A stretch of DNA of 64,000 nt from CAWIVH01 sp963839475 (lineage in GTDB: Bacteria > Acidobacteriota > UBA6911), in assembly GCA_963839475.1 (NCBI GenBank), contig CAWIVH010000001.1, positions 992,001-1,056,000 of the forward strand, in the 5' to 3' direction. Below are positions 20,313-29,387 of the stretch, piece after piece. The translations under genes and the position numbers were made by a program. Numbering within the stretch: position 1 is the stretch's first letter; each line of letters opens with the position of its first letter. The notes beneath the pieces were generated by a model. That model did no database searches. It saw nothing but the letters and a program-made list of their open reading frames with translations, and was not told where the DNA came from.

Positions 20313-21317
20313 GTGCTGCAGGCGGAGCCAGTGGCCATTCCTCTCCTGGACATCCGGAACCTGGCAATCTCCTATCCTTCTCCCTCGGCATCAGTCCATG
20401 CGGTCCGGAACATCAATGTCCGGATTTTTCCCGGTGAGATTTTCGCGCTTGTCGGAGAATCCGGATGCGGCAAATCCAGCGTGGCTTTGTCGATCCTGGG
20501 CCTGCTCGACGGCTTCGCTGCGATCGAATCCGGCGAAATCCTATTTCAGGGAATCGATCTCCTCAGGGTGAGGGGTAACCGGTGGCGTTCCATTCGTGGA
20601 TCGCTCATTGGGATGATCTTTCAGGATCCGCGAGGTGCGCTCAATCCCGTACTCACCATCGGGCGACACCTTGTTGAAGCCCTCCAGGCGCACCGGAAGC
20701 TTTCCGCCAGGCAGGCCGCGGCAGAAGCAATCCGGCTGCTTTCGGAGGTGGGCATTCCTGAGCCGGAGCGCGCCCTCCACCGCTATCCACAGGAATTTTC
20801 CGGAGGGATGTGCCAGAGGGTGTGCATCGCTCTCGCCGCATGCCACCGCCCCAGGCTGCTCATTGCCGACGAGCCCACCAGCGCACTGGACCCGGGGCTC
20901 AAAGCCCAAGTGCTGCAGCTCCTCTTTGAAAGTAGCCGCAACCTGGACATGGCAGTGCTGCTTATCAGCCATGATCTCGCTCTGATAGCCGGCTTCGCCC
21001 AAACCGTTGCCGTCATGTACCACGGACGCATCGTGGAGATCGGGCCAGCAGCAGATCTTCTGTCCAACCCGGCTCATCCCTACACCCAGGGGCTCTGCCG
21101 CAGCCAGCCGGGCGCCACTCATCATCCGACGCGAAATCCGTTGCGGCCGATTCCAGGGCTGCCGCCTCCAGCCGGTAGGGAAATGCCGGGGTGCGCCTTT
21201 GCACCGCGCTGCGGTCTGGCTGATGCGCGATGCAGCCGGGAACTGCCCCTCCTCGAGCCGGTCTCGGAACAGAGGCTGGCCGCGTGCCTCAAAACCATCC
21301 CTGTCGGGGGAGCCTGA
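20313..21317 (+). CDS. Oligopeptide-type ABC transporter ATPase, OppD/DppD-like
   Basis: The 334-residue protein has Walker A GESGCGKSS, Q-loop FQDPRGALNPVLTIG, signature FSGGMCQRVCIA, Walker B LLIADEPTSALD and switch histidine LLISHDLALI. The C-terminal extension GCAFAPRCGLADARC is the cysteine-rich tail specific to the peptide/nickel (Opp/Dpp/Nik) family. The GTG at 20313 has only a poor ribosome site and GTG 20331 is an alternative. It is coupled to the second ATPase by a TGATG overlap. No permease or peptide-binding protein is encoded near, so the transporter is incomplete here. Confidence 0.9.
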   Translation: MLQAEPVAIPLLDIRNLAISYPSPSASVHAVRNINVRIFPGEIFALVGESGCGKSSVALSILGLLDGFAAIESGEILFQGIDLLRVRGNRWRSIRGSLIGMIFQDPRGALNPVLTIGRHLVEALQAHRKLSARQAAAEAIRLLSEVGIPEPERALHRYPQEFSGGMCQRVCIALAACHRPRLLIADEPTSALDPGLKAQVLQLLFESSRNLDMAVLLISHDLALIAGFAQTVAVMYHGRIVEIGPAADLLSNPAHPYTQGLCRSQPGATHHPTRNPLRPIPGLPPPAGREMPGCAFAPRCGLADARCSRELPLLEPVSEQRLAACLKTIPVGGA

Positions 21318-22057
21318 TGAATCCGCTGCTCAAAATCCGCGGCTTGTCGATCGGCTTCGGCCATGGCCTGAACCGCCGCCAGGCTCTTGCGGATATCGAT
21401 CTGGATGTCTTTCCCGGCGATACGCTCGGTATCGTCGGAGAATCGGGCAGCGGAAAGACCACTTTGGCGCGCGCCGCCTTGCGGCTCGTCACACCGGCCT
21501 GTGGGACGGTTGAATTCGACGGGGTCGATCTAATGCGCCTTCCCCCGCGCGAACTGCGCCGGAAGCGGCGGGACTTTCAATTCATCTTCCAGGATGCGGC
21601 AGGTTCGCTCGATCCCCGAATGACCGTCCGTGAGATCCTGCTGGAACCTTTCCGGGCGCACAACCTGGGGGGGAAAGCGGAAAGGGATGCCTGGATCAGG
21701 CAACTGCTGACCGATGTCTCTTTGAACCCGGAGATCCTGGAACGCAAGCCATCCCTTTTAAGTGGCGGCCAGCAGCAAAGAGTTGGCATCGCCCGCGCGC
21801 TGGCACTCAGGCCGCGCCTGCTGATTGCCGACGAACCGGTATCCGCGCTGGACGCATCCGTGCAGGCACAAATCCTTAACCTATTGGAAGAATTGAAGTT
21901 GCGGTATGGCTTAACCTTGATCCTGATTTCCCACTCACTTCCCGTTGTCCGCTACCTTTGCAATCGAGTGGTCGTTTTGAGCCGGGGCCGAATCGTGGAA
22001 GATGCGCTATCCGGAGACTTTTTCGAACGTGCCGGACAAGCTGGGGACAATTCCTGA
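21317..22057 (+). CDS. Oligopeptide-type ABC transporter ATPase, OppF/DppF-like
   Basis: The 246-residue ATPase starts at the ATG overlapping the stop of the OppD-like gene; an earlier in-frame start at 21230 lies inside that gene. Motifs are Walker A GESGSGKTTLARA, Q-loop FQDAAGSLDPRMTV, signature LSGGQQQRVGIARAL, Walker B LLIADEPVSALD and switch LISHSLPV. It is shorter than most OppF proteins because it lacks the cysteine-rich tail found on its neighbour. The two ATPases should pair as a heterodimer beneath a peptide or metal permease located elsewhere. Confidence 0.9.
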   Translation: MNPLLKIRGLSIGFGHGLNRRQALADIDLDVFPGDTLGIVGESGSGKTTLARAALRLVTPACGTVEFDGVDLMRLPPRELRRKRRDFQFIFQDAAGSLDPRMTVREILLEPFRAHNLGGKAERDAWIRQLLTDVSLNPEILERKPSLLSGGQQQRVGIARALALRPRLLIADEPVSALDASVQAQILNLLEELKLRYGLTLILISHSLPVVRYLCNRVVVLSRGRIVEDALSGDFFERAGQAGDNS

Positions 22058-22071
22058 TTTTTCTGTATACT
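22044..22071 (+). promoter_or_regulatory. Candidate promoter of the Yip1-family gene
   Basis: GGGACA (22044-22049) and TATACT (22066-22071) lie 16 bp apart, the latter a good -10. They overlap the 3' end of the upstream ATPase gene and would start transcription about 45 nt before ATG 22124. Confidence 0.35.
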
Positions 22072-22123
22072 TGAGCTGCTTTCCAGGCGTAGAAATAGCT
22101 CAACCCAAACTGAAGGAGGAACA

Positions 22124-22894
22124 ATGGAAGGTCATGAAACCGCTCCTGAAAACGGCGCAGTCGAAACCAGTGGGCCGCGAATGAATTTCTTTCAAAGGTT
22201 GGTTGGGATCTATGGAAATCCGCAGGCAACTTTCGAGGACATTAATCGGAAAGGGACCTGGCTCGGCGTTTTCCTGATCATGGCAGTCCTGGTTAGCGCC
22301 ATGTCCTTCCTGCCCCAATATCGCATGGATCATGAAACCTACATGCGCAAAGCGCTGCAAATGAATCCGATGACGCGCAAAATGACCGAGGAGCAGATCA
22401 AGCCGATTCTCGAGCGGCCTCAGAGCGCCTTCCAGCGCTATAGCAGCATAGTTTTTGCGCCCGTGGGCGTTCTGGTGGCCTACCTGGTTTGCGCCGCCGC
22501 GCTGCTGCTCGTCTTCGTGCTCCTGGGAGGCGGGCTGACTTTCAAAAAGACACTATCGTTCACGATCTGGGGGATGGCGCCGCCCGGATTCGTCAGTACC
22601 ATCCTTGCCAGCATTCTCATGATGGTCAAGGATCCGGACACCCTCGACATCGACCCCTCCAAAAACGTGGCCAGCAACCTTGGCATCCTGGTTTCGTCCA
22701 CGGAGCACCCGGTTTTGAGCAGCCTCCTGAGTTCGGTCGACCTCTTTTCTTTCTGGACTATTTTCCTCCTTGCCACCGGTTTTTCCATTGCCTCGGAAGG
22801 CAAGCTCACCAAGGGAAAAGCCGCGACGGGAGTGGTTCTTTTGTGGGGCATTTACGTGGCCATCAAGGTGGGGATATCCGCCATTTTCGCCTGA
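22124..22894 (+). CDS. Yip1-family integral membrane protein
   Basis: The 256-residue protein has a hydrophilic N terminus followed by the family opening FFQRLVGIYGNPQATFEDI, then five hydrophobic helices: about 45-65 (WLGVFLIMAVLVSAMSFL), 105-135, 143-165, 205-225 and 235-255. This matches bacterial YIP1-domain proteins, whose role is not established. ATG 22124 has an AAGGAGGA site. A strong intrinsic terminator follows at 22917. Confidence 0.8.
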   Translation: MEGHETAPENGAVETSGPRMNFFQRLVGIYGNPQATFEDINRKGTWLGVFLIMAVLVSAMSFLPQYRMDHETYMRKALQMNPMTRKMTEEQIKPILERPQSAFQRYSSIVFAPVGVLVAYLVCAAALLLVFVLLGGGLTFKKTLSFTIWGMAPPGFVSTILASILMMVKDPDTLDIDPSKNVASNLGILVSSTEHPVLSSLLSSVDLFSFWTIFLLATGFSIASEGKLTKGKAATGVVLLWGIYVAIKVGISAIFA

Positions 22895-22916
22895 TGGAAG
22901 CTGAGCAGAAAAAGGA

Positions 22917-22945
22917 AGAGGCCGCGAAAACGCGGCCTCTTTTTT
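22917..22945. terminator. Bidirectional rho-independent terminator
   Basis: AGAGGCCGCG (22917-22926) and CGCGGCCTCT (22931-22940) form a perfect 10-bp stem with an AAAA loop, followed by TTTTT on the plus strand. On the minus strand the stem is followed by TCCTTTTTC, so it can also serve the convergent ABC gene ending at 22975. Confidence 0.92.
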
Positions 22946-22974
22946 CTATTCACTCGTTAGACAGCCTTGATTTT

Positions 22975-23694
22975 TTAATGGGGGATCGGCTCGTCGTTCG
23001 CCACTTTACCGTCGAGCAACCGGATGACCCGGTGTGCGTGCATGGCAATATCCGGCTCGTGGGTCACCAGGATGATGGTATTGCCCTTTTTGTAGAGGGT
23101 ATCAAGCAGCCCCATGATTTCGTTGCTGGTTTGCGAATCGAGGTTTCCGGTCGGCTCGTCGGCAAGAATGATGGACGGGTTATTGACCAGGGCGCGGGCC
23201 ACGGCGACACGCTGTCGCTGGCCTCCCGATAGTTCGTTCGGCTTGTGATACATGCGCTCACCCAGCTCCACGGACTGAAGCGCTTTCATCGCCCGTTCCT
23301 TGCGTTCGTGGGCCGGAGTTCCGTTATAAATGAGGGGCAATTCGACGTTGTGCAGTGCGGTCGCGCGGGCCAGCAGGTTGAAGGTCTGGAACACGAAACC
23401 GATCTCTTTGTTTCGGATGTGGGCGAGTTCGTCATCATTCATATCCGAAACCAGCTTGTTGTTCAGGTAGTATTTGCCCTTGGTAGGCGTATCAAGGCAT
23501 CCGATCAGGTTCATCATCGTCGACTTGCCCGATCCCGAAGGTCCCATGATGGCGACATATTCGCCGCGCCGGATCTCGAAAGATACGCCGCGCAGGGCGT
23601 GAACTTCTTCAGCGCCCATGACATACGTCTTCCAGAGATCGTCCGTTTTGATTAAAACATCGGCTTTGTCGCCGTTGCCATTGCCTCCTGCCAT
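22975..23694 (-). CDS. ABC transporter ATP-binding protein, MacB/LolD family
   Basis: The 239-residue ATPase has Walker A GPSGSGKST, Q-loop FQTFNLLARATALHN, signature LSGGQRQRVAVARAL, Walker B IILADEPTGNLD and switch VTHEPDI. TSNEIMGLLDTLYKKGNT after Walker B is typical of MacB-type ATPases of efflux systems. It lies 155 bp downstream of the adaptor gene on the same strand. In MacAB-like systems a permease gene follows; here the next thing is the terminator at 22917 and a convergent gene, so the permease must be elsewhere or lost. Confidence 0.9.
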   Translation of the reverse strand: MAGGNGNGDKADVLIKTDDLWKTYVMGAEEVHALRGVSFEIRRGEYVAIMGPSGSGKSTMMNLIGCLDTPTKGKYYLNNKLVSDMNDDELAHIRNKEIGFVFQTFNLLARATALHNVELPLIYNGTPAHERKERAMKALQSVELGERMYHKPNELSGGQRQRVAVARALVNNPSIILADEPTGNLDSQTSNEIMGLLDTLYKKGNTIILVTHEPDIAMHAHRVIRLLDGKVANDEPIPH

Positions 23695-23849
23695 ACTCTA
23701 CCTCGCGATTTCACGAACCCAATCTTGATTTCTATTAAAACATCCGTTCATTGCCGGCATTGCACAATTAATGGATACGCGCCAGCGATCCCTATCGTTT
23801 CAATCATTTGTGGGCAGATCGATTTCTTCTGCTCCGCAACGGCTGTTTC

Positions 23850-25319
23850 CTAGGTCTTCTTTTCCGGCACATTCTTGACGGTGTTGTCGATTTTCACGAA
23901 CGCCCCGTCTTTGATCGTGCGAAGCGTCTGGAAGCTGCCGGAGACGATCTCTTCGCCTTCCTTCAGGTTTTCCAGGATTTCGATTTCGGATTCGCCTGTA
24001 ATTCCGGTTTTGACCGGCCGGAAACGGGCTATCTTGTCTTTGTTCACCACGAAGACGCCTTCCAGCTCCTTTTTCTTCGCCTTTTCCTTGCCGGTGTCGG
24101 CCATAGCCACAGTTTCGGATTTCTTCTTTTTAAGCTCGGGCTCGTGGTATTTCCCATCCTTGTCGACTTCGACTTCGCGTATGGTCAGCGCCTGGATGGG
24201 TATGGTCAGCACATTCTGCTTGGTGTTGGTAATGATATCGGCCGTGCATGACATCCCCGGACGGATCTTGCCGGAAGGAGCTTTCAAGTCGACCTTGACC
24301 TTGAAATCCTTTGCTTCCTGAGTGGTAGAGGTAGCGCTCTTGATCGGGCTGTTCCCTATTTCGGAAACAACGGCTTCAAAAGTCATATCCGGCAGGGCGT
24401 CGATCTTGACCTGGGAGATCTGCCCAAGCGCCAGGTTGACGATGTCGGTTTCGTCGACCTTAAGTTCGGCCTGGATGACGCTCAAATCGGCAATCGTCAT
24501 GAGGGTCGCCTGGGTATTGAACATCATGCCGGGGACGGCACGTTCGCCGACTTCGACCAGGAGCTGGGTGATGATGCCATCCAGGGGAGAAAACAGGGTC
24601 GTCTTTTTCAACTGATCGTTGGCCCGTGTCAGGTTGGCGGCGACGGACTTGACGCGTGACTGAGAAGCCTGATAGCTCGTGCGCATCTGTTGGATGTTGT
24701 TTTTGGCGACCTTGATCTGGGTCTCCATCTGTGACAAGCTGGCGCGCGCGACTTCCAGCTGCGAGCGTGAGACTTTGAAATCATTTTGTGCCATTTCATA
24801 CTCTTCGCGGGACAATAGGCCATCCTCGTGAAGCTGCTGCTTGCGCTTAAAGCTGCTTTCGGAGCGGGCGAAATTGTTTTCCGCCTGTTCCAGTTGTGCC
24901 TTGGCCGAGCGCAGAGCGGCTTCGTCACGACCGAGGTTCGCCTCGGCGTTCAAGATCTGGAACTCCTGGGAGCGGGAATCGGAGGCGGTGGCTTCGTACT
25001 GTGCCTGGGTGGAGTTGGTATCGGCTGCGGTTTGAATCGGGTCGATCTTGAGCAGCACCTGGCCCTTCTTGACCGTATCCCCTTCTTTCACAGGAAGTTC
25101 CGTGATTACCCCGGTGATCTCAGACTGCAGGTCGACGAACTCCTTGGCACGAATCTCGCCGCTGGCGGATACTTTTGATTTGAGGGTATCCTTGATCTGA
25201 GCTTTGCCGGTCTGGACCTGAACTTCATCCTTACGTGTGGCATTGATACTGAAATAAATGATCAGGCCCAGCGCCACCACTCCGCCGGCTCCAATCAGGA
25301 TTTTTTTCTTCTTACCCAT
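23850..25319 (-). CDS. MacA/HlyD-type periplasmic adaptor (membrane-fusion protein)
   Basis: The 489-residue protein starts at ATG 25319 with a GGAGG site; an in-frame start at 25379 would add 20 residues before the anchor. Order of parts: lysine-rich N terminus and membrane anchor (KKKKILIGAGGVVALGLII), first half of a lipoyl domain (VSASGEIRAKEFVDLQSEIT), a long coiled-coil hairpin (about 95-235, with AQLEQAENNFARSE and KVSRSQLEVARA), the second lipoyl half (LFSPLDGIITQLLVEVGE), a beta-barrel domain and a membrane-proximal domain with a lysine-rich insertion (KKKKSE). It would link an inner-membrane ABC exporter to an outer-membrane channel. Confidence 0.9.
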   Translation of the reverse strand: MGKKKKILIGAGGVVALGLIIYFSINATRKDEVQVQTGKAQIKDTLKSKVSASGEIRAKEFVDLQSEITGVITELPVKEGDTVKKGQVLLKIDPIQTAADTNSTQAQYEATASDSRSQEFQILNAEANLGRDEAALRSAKAQLEQAENNFARSESSFKRKQQLHEDGLLSREEYEMAQNDFKVSRSQLEVARASLSQMETQIKVAKNNIQQMRTSYQASQSRVKSVAANLTRANDQLKKTTLFSPLDGIITQLLVEVGERAVPGMMFNTQATLMTIADLSVIQAELKVDETDIVNLALGQISQVKIDALPDMTFEAVVSEIGNSPIKSATSTTQEAKDFKVKVDLKAPSGKIRPGMSCTADIITNTKQNVLTIPIQALTIREVEVDKDGKYHEPELKKKKSETVAMADTGKEKAKKKELEGVFVVNKDKIARFRPVKTGITGESEIEILENLKEGEEIVSGSFQTLRTIKDGAFVKIDNTVKNVPEKKT

Positions 25320-25669
25320 TGATATCCTCCATCTTCTGGGACCTCCCTTACTACGAGTTGCGGCCGCCAAAAGTTTCACGAAAATCCCTGCCAGGAATCC
25401 GCCCCTGCTATAGGTCTTGCTGCGGGCGGAGAAATCCGTGATGGGACGAACTCATCATTTTACACGATTCGGGCCGCGAATGATATCGGACGGAGGCTCA
25501 TATCTTGAATCTGCAGGGACACGCGGCCGCTTGCCACTGCAAGGATGAAGTTGGAACGCTCCGGCCGCGTAGATCTTCCTGTTGAGGGGGCTCATGAACA
25601 GTCCTGCTATGCAGCACGATAGGATGAGAGCTCCTGAGACCGGAATGGTGCCACTGTTGAATATACAGT
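25320..25669. other. Intergenic region with no recognised gene
   Basis: The 350 bp between the adaptor start and the end of the first kinase contain the ribosome site of the adaptor gene and otherwise nothing I can name. No frame longer than about 40 codons resembles a protein. Kinase-tail sequence begins at 25670. Confidence 0.6.
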
Positions 25670-28534
25670 TCAGCGGAAGTTTTCGATCAGCATCAGGTTG
25701 GATTCAAATCGATCCGTTTGCCGCCAGGCCATCCAGCGGCCGTCCCGGGTGACAGTAAAACTGTTGCGACCCGACGCTTTGATCTTTTCAATCGCACCCA
25801 CCTTGGACACTTGCCGAGATTGAAAAACGAAGAGTTTCACGGGTGCAGGTTTTTCGGGCGGACCATCATAAAAATCAATAAAATAGATTCCTCGATCGGC
25901 AACCGCCCAGTGACCTGGATAAACGGATGACAACAGCGGCAGAGCAGCCTCGCGCCCCCCTTCCACCGGCATGCTCCAGAGGCCCGGCGTGTAGAATCCT
26001 CCCCTGGTAAAAAACAACGTTTTTCCGTTCGGCGATTCGAAGGCTTCAAAGCCGCCTTCCCGGGTGACCTGTTGAACATCCTTTCCGTCGGGTGCTGATT
26101 TCCAAATCTGGCTTGTACCAGAACGATTGGACCCGAAATAAATCCAGCGGCCATCCCGTGACCAGCTGGGTCTGATGTCCCGGCCGCCTTGAGTCAGCGG
26201 ACTGCACGCGCCTCCTTGTGCATCGACGACGAATAGGCTCACTCCGTCAGGCCCCTGGCTGTCAAATGCTATCCGGAGCCCGTCCGGTGACCAGCGCGGA
26301 GCCCCCGCATACCGGGAGCCCTTGAAAGAGGTCAAGGGCACTGGATTAGACCCGTCGTTGTTGCAGACCATGATCTCGACGAAGCCGGAGCGATCGGAGC
26401 GAAAGGCGATCCGGTTACCGTCCGGGGAGTACTGAGGGTCCCATTCCAGGCCCATGGTAGCAACGACCCGTTCCGGGGCGCCCGCCACTTCTCCATCGCC
26501 GGCTGTCTGCATACGCCATATGTTATCGATGCTTAAGGTACGAGCGTACACCAGGCGGCTGGGCCGGCTCGTGGAAATGGTTGCCCCGAAAGCATCGTCC
26601 GTGCCCGGTATTCGCTGTGCCTCTGCGCCGGGAGTAACGGCGATCCTCCAGAGGCTTCTGCGCCCGCTGCGAACGGAAGAGAAGATGAGTTCTCGGCCAT
26701 CCGGCGTCCAGGTAACTTCCCCTTGGTCATAGTGGTCGTTGGCGCTGCAGAGACGCCAAGCCGCTCCGCCAGGTCTGCCGTCCCCAAGGGGCAGGATGTA
26801 AATATCGGTAATAAAACCGGCAACCCCCCCAATGTAGCGGTGGAATGCCAGGTTCTTCCCGTTTGGGGATATTGCGGGTCGTGAGTCACCACTGCTCTGT
26901 GGCGGTGGCGCGGTCAACGCGTCTGATTTTTCTCCAGTTTCGGCGGAGATCAGGCGCATTGTGAATTGCACTTTTCCGATCTCACCGTCATGAACCGCCA
27001 GGAATCTCCCATCCGGAGTCCAGGAGAATGGCCGCCCCTCTGTCATTTTTCTCTCCGGCCCGCCCTCCGGCGAGATCAAATAGACAAATCCGTTGCGATA
27101 AAACGCAATCCAATTGCCATCCGGAGACCATTTAGGATTGCTGTCAGGGGAAGGATCTGAGGTAAGCCTGCGTGCCGGTCCTTGGCTTAACGGCTTTATG
27201 TAGATGTCGAAGTTGTCTCCCTTGTCGCCGTTCCAACTGAATGCCACCCTGCTGCCGTCCGGAGAAAAGCTCGGGGACTGCTGCGCGCCCTGGTAGCTGG
27301 TCAGCGGGACAACGCTGACGGACGGCGCCTCTTTCGATTTTCGCCGAATATAAAGGAACACCGACACGCCAGCCAGGATCATCAAAGCGGCTGCAAGGGT
27401 CCACATCGGATACCGGCGGCGAGGCCGCGGTGGAACAGAATCGGCATTTTTCAGCTTGCCCGGCTCGGAGTCTCTCATCAGGTCCTCGAGCGCGACCTTG
27501 ATGTCGTCCATGTGCTGGAAGCGCCGCACCGGGTCCTTTCGCAGGCAGCGAGTGATGATCATCTCGAGGTCATGGGAATTCCCACCATTCAGCGGTGCGG
27601 GTTCGCTCTTGAGGATTTCAGCAACAATCGATACGACGCTGTTGCCTTGGAAGGCGCGGCGCCCCGTTACCAACTCATACAGCACGGACCCAAAGGAGAA
27701 GATGTCAGAGCGCGCATCGACTGCCTTGCCCTCGGCCTGCTCCGGCGACATGTAAGCCGCCGTCCCCATGATCCGGCCCTCTTCCGTCGACAGAGCAACC
27801 GAAGATGAATCCGCACCTTCGCCGTTCAGCGGCTGGGTCAGCTTCGCCAGCCCGAAGTCCAGCACCTTCACCTGGCCGCTCTCGGTCACCAGGATGTTTG
27901 CGGGTTTCAGATCCCGATGGACGATCCCGGCTGCATGCGCCGCTGCTAGCGCATCCGCGATCTGGATCGCGCATTTCAGGGCGTCGCCGAGTTTCATTCC
28001 TTTGCGGCCGATCTTCTGAGCGAGGGTCTTTCCGGCAACATATTCCATCACGATGAAGTCGCGGCCGGCATCGGAGGCAATGTCGTGGATCGTTACAATA
28101 TTCGGATGACTGAGGGCGGAGGCAGCGCGCGCTTCCTGAACGAAGCGCTTCTTTCTTTCGGAATCAACAACAAGCTCCGGCGGAAGCACCTTTATGGCGA
28201 CGTCCCGTTTCAAATGCTCGTCCCGGGCGCGATAGACCACTCCCATCCCACCTTCGCCGATCTTTTCCTGGATACGATAATGCTGGAGGGTTTGCCCAAC
28301 GAGATCGGGCTGATCTTTGGAGGACTGTTCCTGCGCCAGTGCCCTGGCCGCGCCGTCCAGCGCCGGAGAGTCGAGCGGGCTTTGGGATTCCTGATTCAGG
28401 AGGGAACGGACCTCTTGCAGCAGAGCCTCATCGCCGGTGCACTTGTCGCGCAGGAATATCTCGCGCCCGGCAGGCGCCACTTCCAATGCCGACTGGTAGA
28501 TCTGCTTGACCTTCTGCCAGCGCTCAGGATCCAC
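25670..28534 (-). CDS. Transmembrane Ser/Thr protein kinase with PD40/TolB-like propeller (kinase 1)
   Basis: The 954-residue protein has an N-terminal helical domain (1-85) found on many acidobacterial kinases, a protein kinase domain (about 87-352) with GEGGMGVVYRA, catalytic lysine K115, HRDLKPAN (D208), DFGLA (D226) and SPEQ, one transmembrane helix (about 376-396), and an extracytoplasmic propeller with PD40 repeats such as SFSPDGSRVAFSW, QYSPDGNRIAFRSDRSG and SWSRDGRWIYFGSNRSG. It ends NLMLIENFR. The kinase should signal inside the cell in response to something bound by the propeller. The GTG start follows GGAG by 7 nt within a small hairpin. It is the first of four paralogues on this strand. 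Confidence 0.93.
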   Translation of the reverse strand: MDPERWQKVKQIYQSALEVAPAGREIFLRDKCTGDEALLQEVRSLLNQESQSPLDSPALDGAARALAQEQSSKDQPDLVGQTLQHYRIQEKIGEGGMGVVYRARDEHLKRDVAIKVLPPELVVDSERKKRFVQEARAASALSHPNIVTIHDIASDAGRDFIVMEYVAGKTLAQKIGRKGMKLGDALKCAIQIADALAAAHAAGIVHRDLKPANILVTESGQVKVLDFGLAKLTQPLNGEGADSSSVALSTEEGRIMGTAAYMSPEQAEGKAVDARSDIFSFGSVLYELVTGRRAFQGNSVVSIVAEILKSEPAPLNGGNSHDLEMIITRCLRKDPVRRFQHMDDIKVALEDLMRDSEPGKLKNADSVPPRPRRRYPMWTLAAALMILAGVSVFLYIRRKSKEAPSVSVVPLTSYQGAQQSPSFSPDGSRVAFSWNGDKGDNFDIYIKPLSQGPARRLTSDPSPDSNPKWSPDGNWIAFYRNGFVYLISPEGGPERKMTEGRPFSWTPDGRFLAVHDGEIGKVQFTMRLISAETGEKSDALTAPPPQSSGDSRPAISPNGKNLAFHRYIGGVAGFITDIYILPLGDGRPGGAAWRLCSANDHYDQGEVTWTPDGRELIFSSVRSGRRSLWRIAVTPGAEAQRIPGTDDAFGATISTSRPSRLVYARTLSIDNIWRMQTAGDGEVAGAPERVVATMGLEWDPQYSPDGNRIAFRSDRSGFVEIMVCNNDGSNPVPLTSFKGSRYAGAPRWSPDGLRIAFDSQGPDGVSLFVVDAQGGACSPLTQGGRDIRPSWSRDGRWIYFGSNRSGTSQIWKSAPDGKDVQQVTREGGFEAFESPNGKTLFFTRGGFYTPGLWSMPVEGGREAALPLLSSVYPGHWAVADRGIYFIDFYDGPPEKPAPVKLFVFQSRQVSKVGAIEKIKASGRNSFTVTRDGRWMAWRQTDRFESNLMLIENFR

Positions 28535-28580
28535 GGCTTAGCTCCGTGACTGGTGCACCGCTTTGGGGGAATGGCGCCCC

Positions 28581-28586
28581 ATTATA
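28581..28586 (-). promoter_or_regulatory. Candidate -10 element upstream of kinase 1
   Basis: On the minus strand the hexamer at 28586-28581 reads TATAAT, a perfect -10, embedded in TATAATGGGGCGCC. The same string is found upstream of kinase 4 at 44189-44194, although the bases further upstream differ. No good -35 is visible at 16-18 bp in either copy. Confidence 0.45.
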
Positions 28587-28655
28587 CACCGCCGGCCTGA
28601 AAACACTTCGCGCACGGGGGAAAAAGGAGGTTCCCTTTTTCCGAAGAACTATGGA

Positions 28656-29150
28656 CTATATGCCGCTTGGAGTGCAGCCGATGCGCTCGCGTATTGCTTC
28701 CAGCTCGATGATGGCCTGGCGGTCTTTGGGCAGGTTCAACGCCTTCTTGGCAAGGATCAGTGCGTTCAGATCCAGAACGCGGCATTCCATGCTTCCCAGC
28801 TCAACCGTAATTGTGTGCTGTACTACCTTCGCGAAATCGCCTATGCCGGTAATTTCTGAAAGGATATCAAGCTGGCCCCAATCGGTGAGCAGGTACAAGT
28901 TCTTATACCCGACATAATCATCCGGGTTTTCTGACACGGCCAGCTTGTTGGGAGTCATGCGAAATCTCGCGGCTAGGCCCGCGAGAGCCTTTTGAATCCG
29001 GGAGATGTTATCCCTAGTAAGCGGAGCGCAAATATCAAGGTCGTGCGTTACCAGGCTCGAGCCGTGCAGAACGCCGGCCATGCCGCCAACGATGACGAAC
29101 TCGACATCACGCTCGTTCAGGCGCTTCAGCAAATCGAGGGTCGAAGCCAT
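28656..29150 (-). CDS. Nucleotidyltransferase-fold protein (MNT-like)
   Basis: The 164-residue protein shows the nucleotidyltransferase signature VIVGGMAGVLHGSSLVTHDLD: the GG(M)AxxxHG core followed by D-L-D, the metal-binding aspartates, then a third acidic position near QLDILSEI. Proteins of this size and pattern belong to the uncharacterised nucleotidyltransferase families related to AbiEii/MNT and some act in toxin-antitoxin pairs by adding nucleotides to proteins or RNA. It overlaps the small gene upstream by 44 bp in another frame, which suggests a coupled pair. It lies between kinases 1 and 2, head to tail with both. Confidence 0.75.
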   Translation of the reverse strand: MASTLDLLKRLNERDVEFVIVGGMAGVLHGSSLVTHDLDICAPLTRDNISRIQKALAGLAARFRMTPNKLAVSENPDDYVGYKNLYLLTDWGQLDILSEITGIGDFAKVVQHTITVELGSMECRVLDLNALILAKKALNLPKDRQAIIELEAIRERIGCTPSGI

Positions 29151-29337
29151 AGTAACGGATTCCGGCCTGGGTCATGGCAAGAATCAGCTCCAGCGCCTGA
29201 TCATGTCGGATCAGGCGTTCCAATGGAGTAAGAGACAGGGAAGAATCGAGTTGATCGAGATCGATTCCATACTCCGCCGCAGCTCTCCAGGCGCTTCCAG
29301 GAGCAAGATTCATGGAAAAATCGTTGTAGCTCTGCAT
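29107..29337 (-). CDS. Small protein paired with the nucleotidyltransferase
   Basis: The 76-residue frame from ATG 29337 (ATG 29340 is an alternative) reads MQSYNDFSMNLAPGSAWRAA and continues with helical sequence TPLERLIRHDQALELILAMT, ending RFAEAPERA. It overlaps the nucleotidyltransferase gene start, like antitoxins overlap their toxins. No ribosome site is apparent; a TACAAT hexamer (29350-29345 on this strand) sits so close that the transcript may be leaderless. I do not recognise the family. A longer frame to 29484 would run into the tail of kinase 2 and is rejected. Confidence 0.55.
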   Translation of the reverse strand: MQSYNDFSMNLAPGSAWRAAAEYGIDLDQLDSSLSLTPLERLIRHDQALELILAMTQAGIRYYGFDPRFAEAPERA

Positions 29338-29387
29338 CATTGGAATTGTAGTCGAATTGCCGGCTGTTTTCGAGCACTCCAGCGCTT

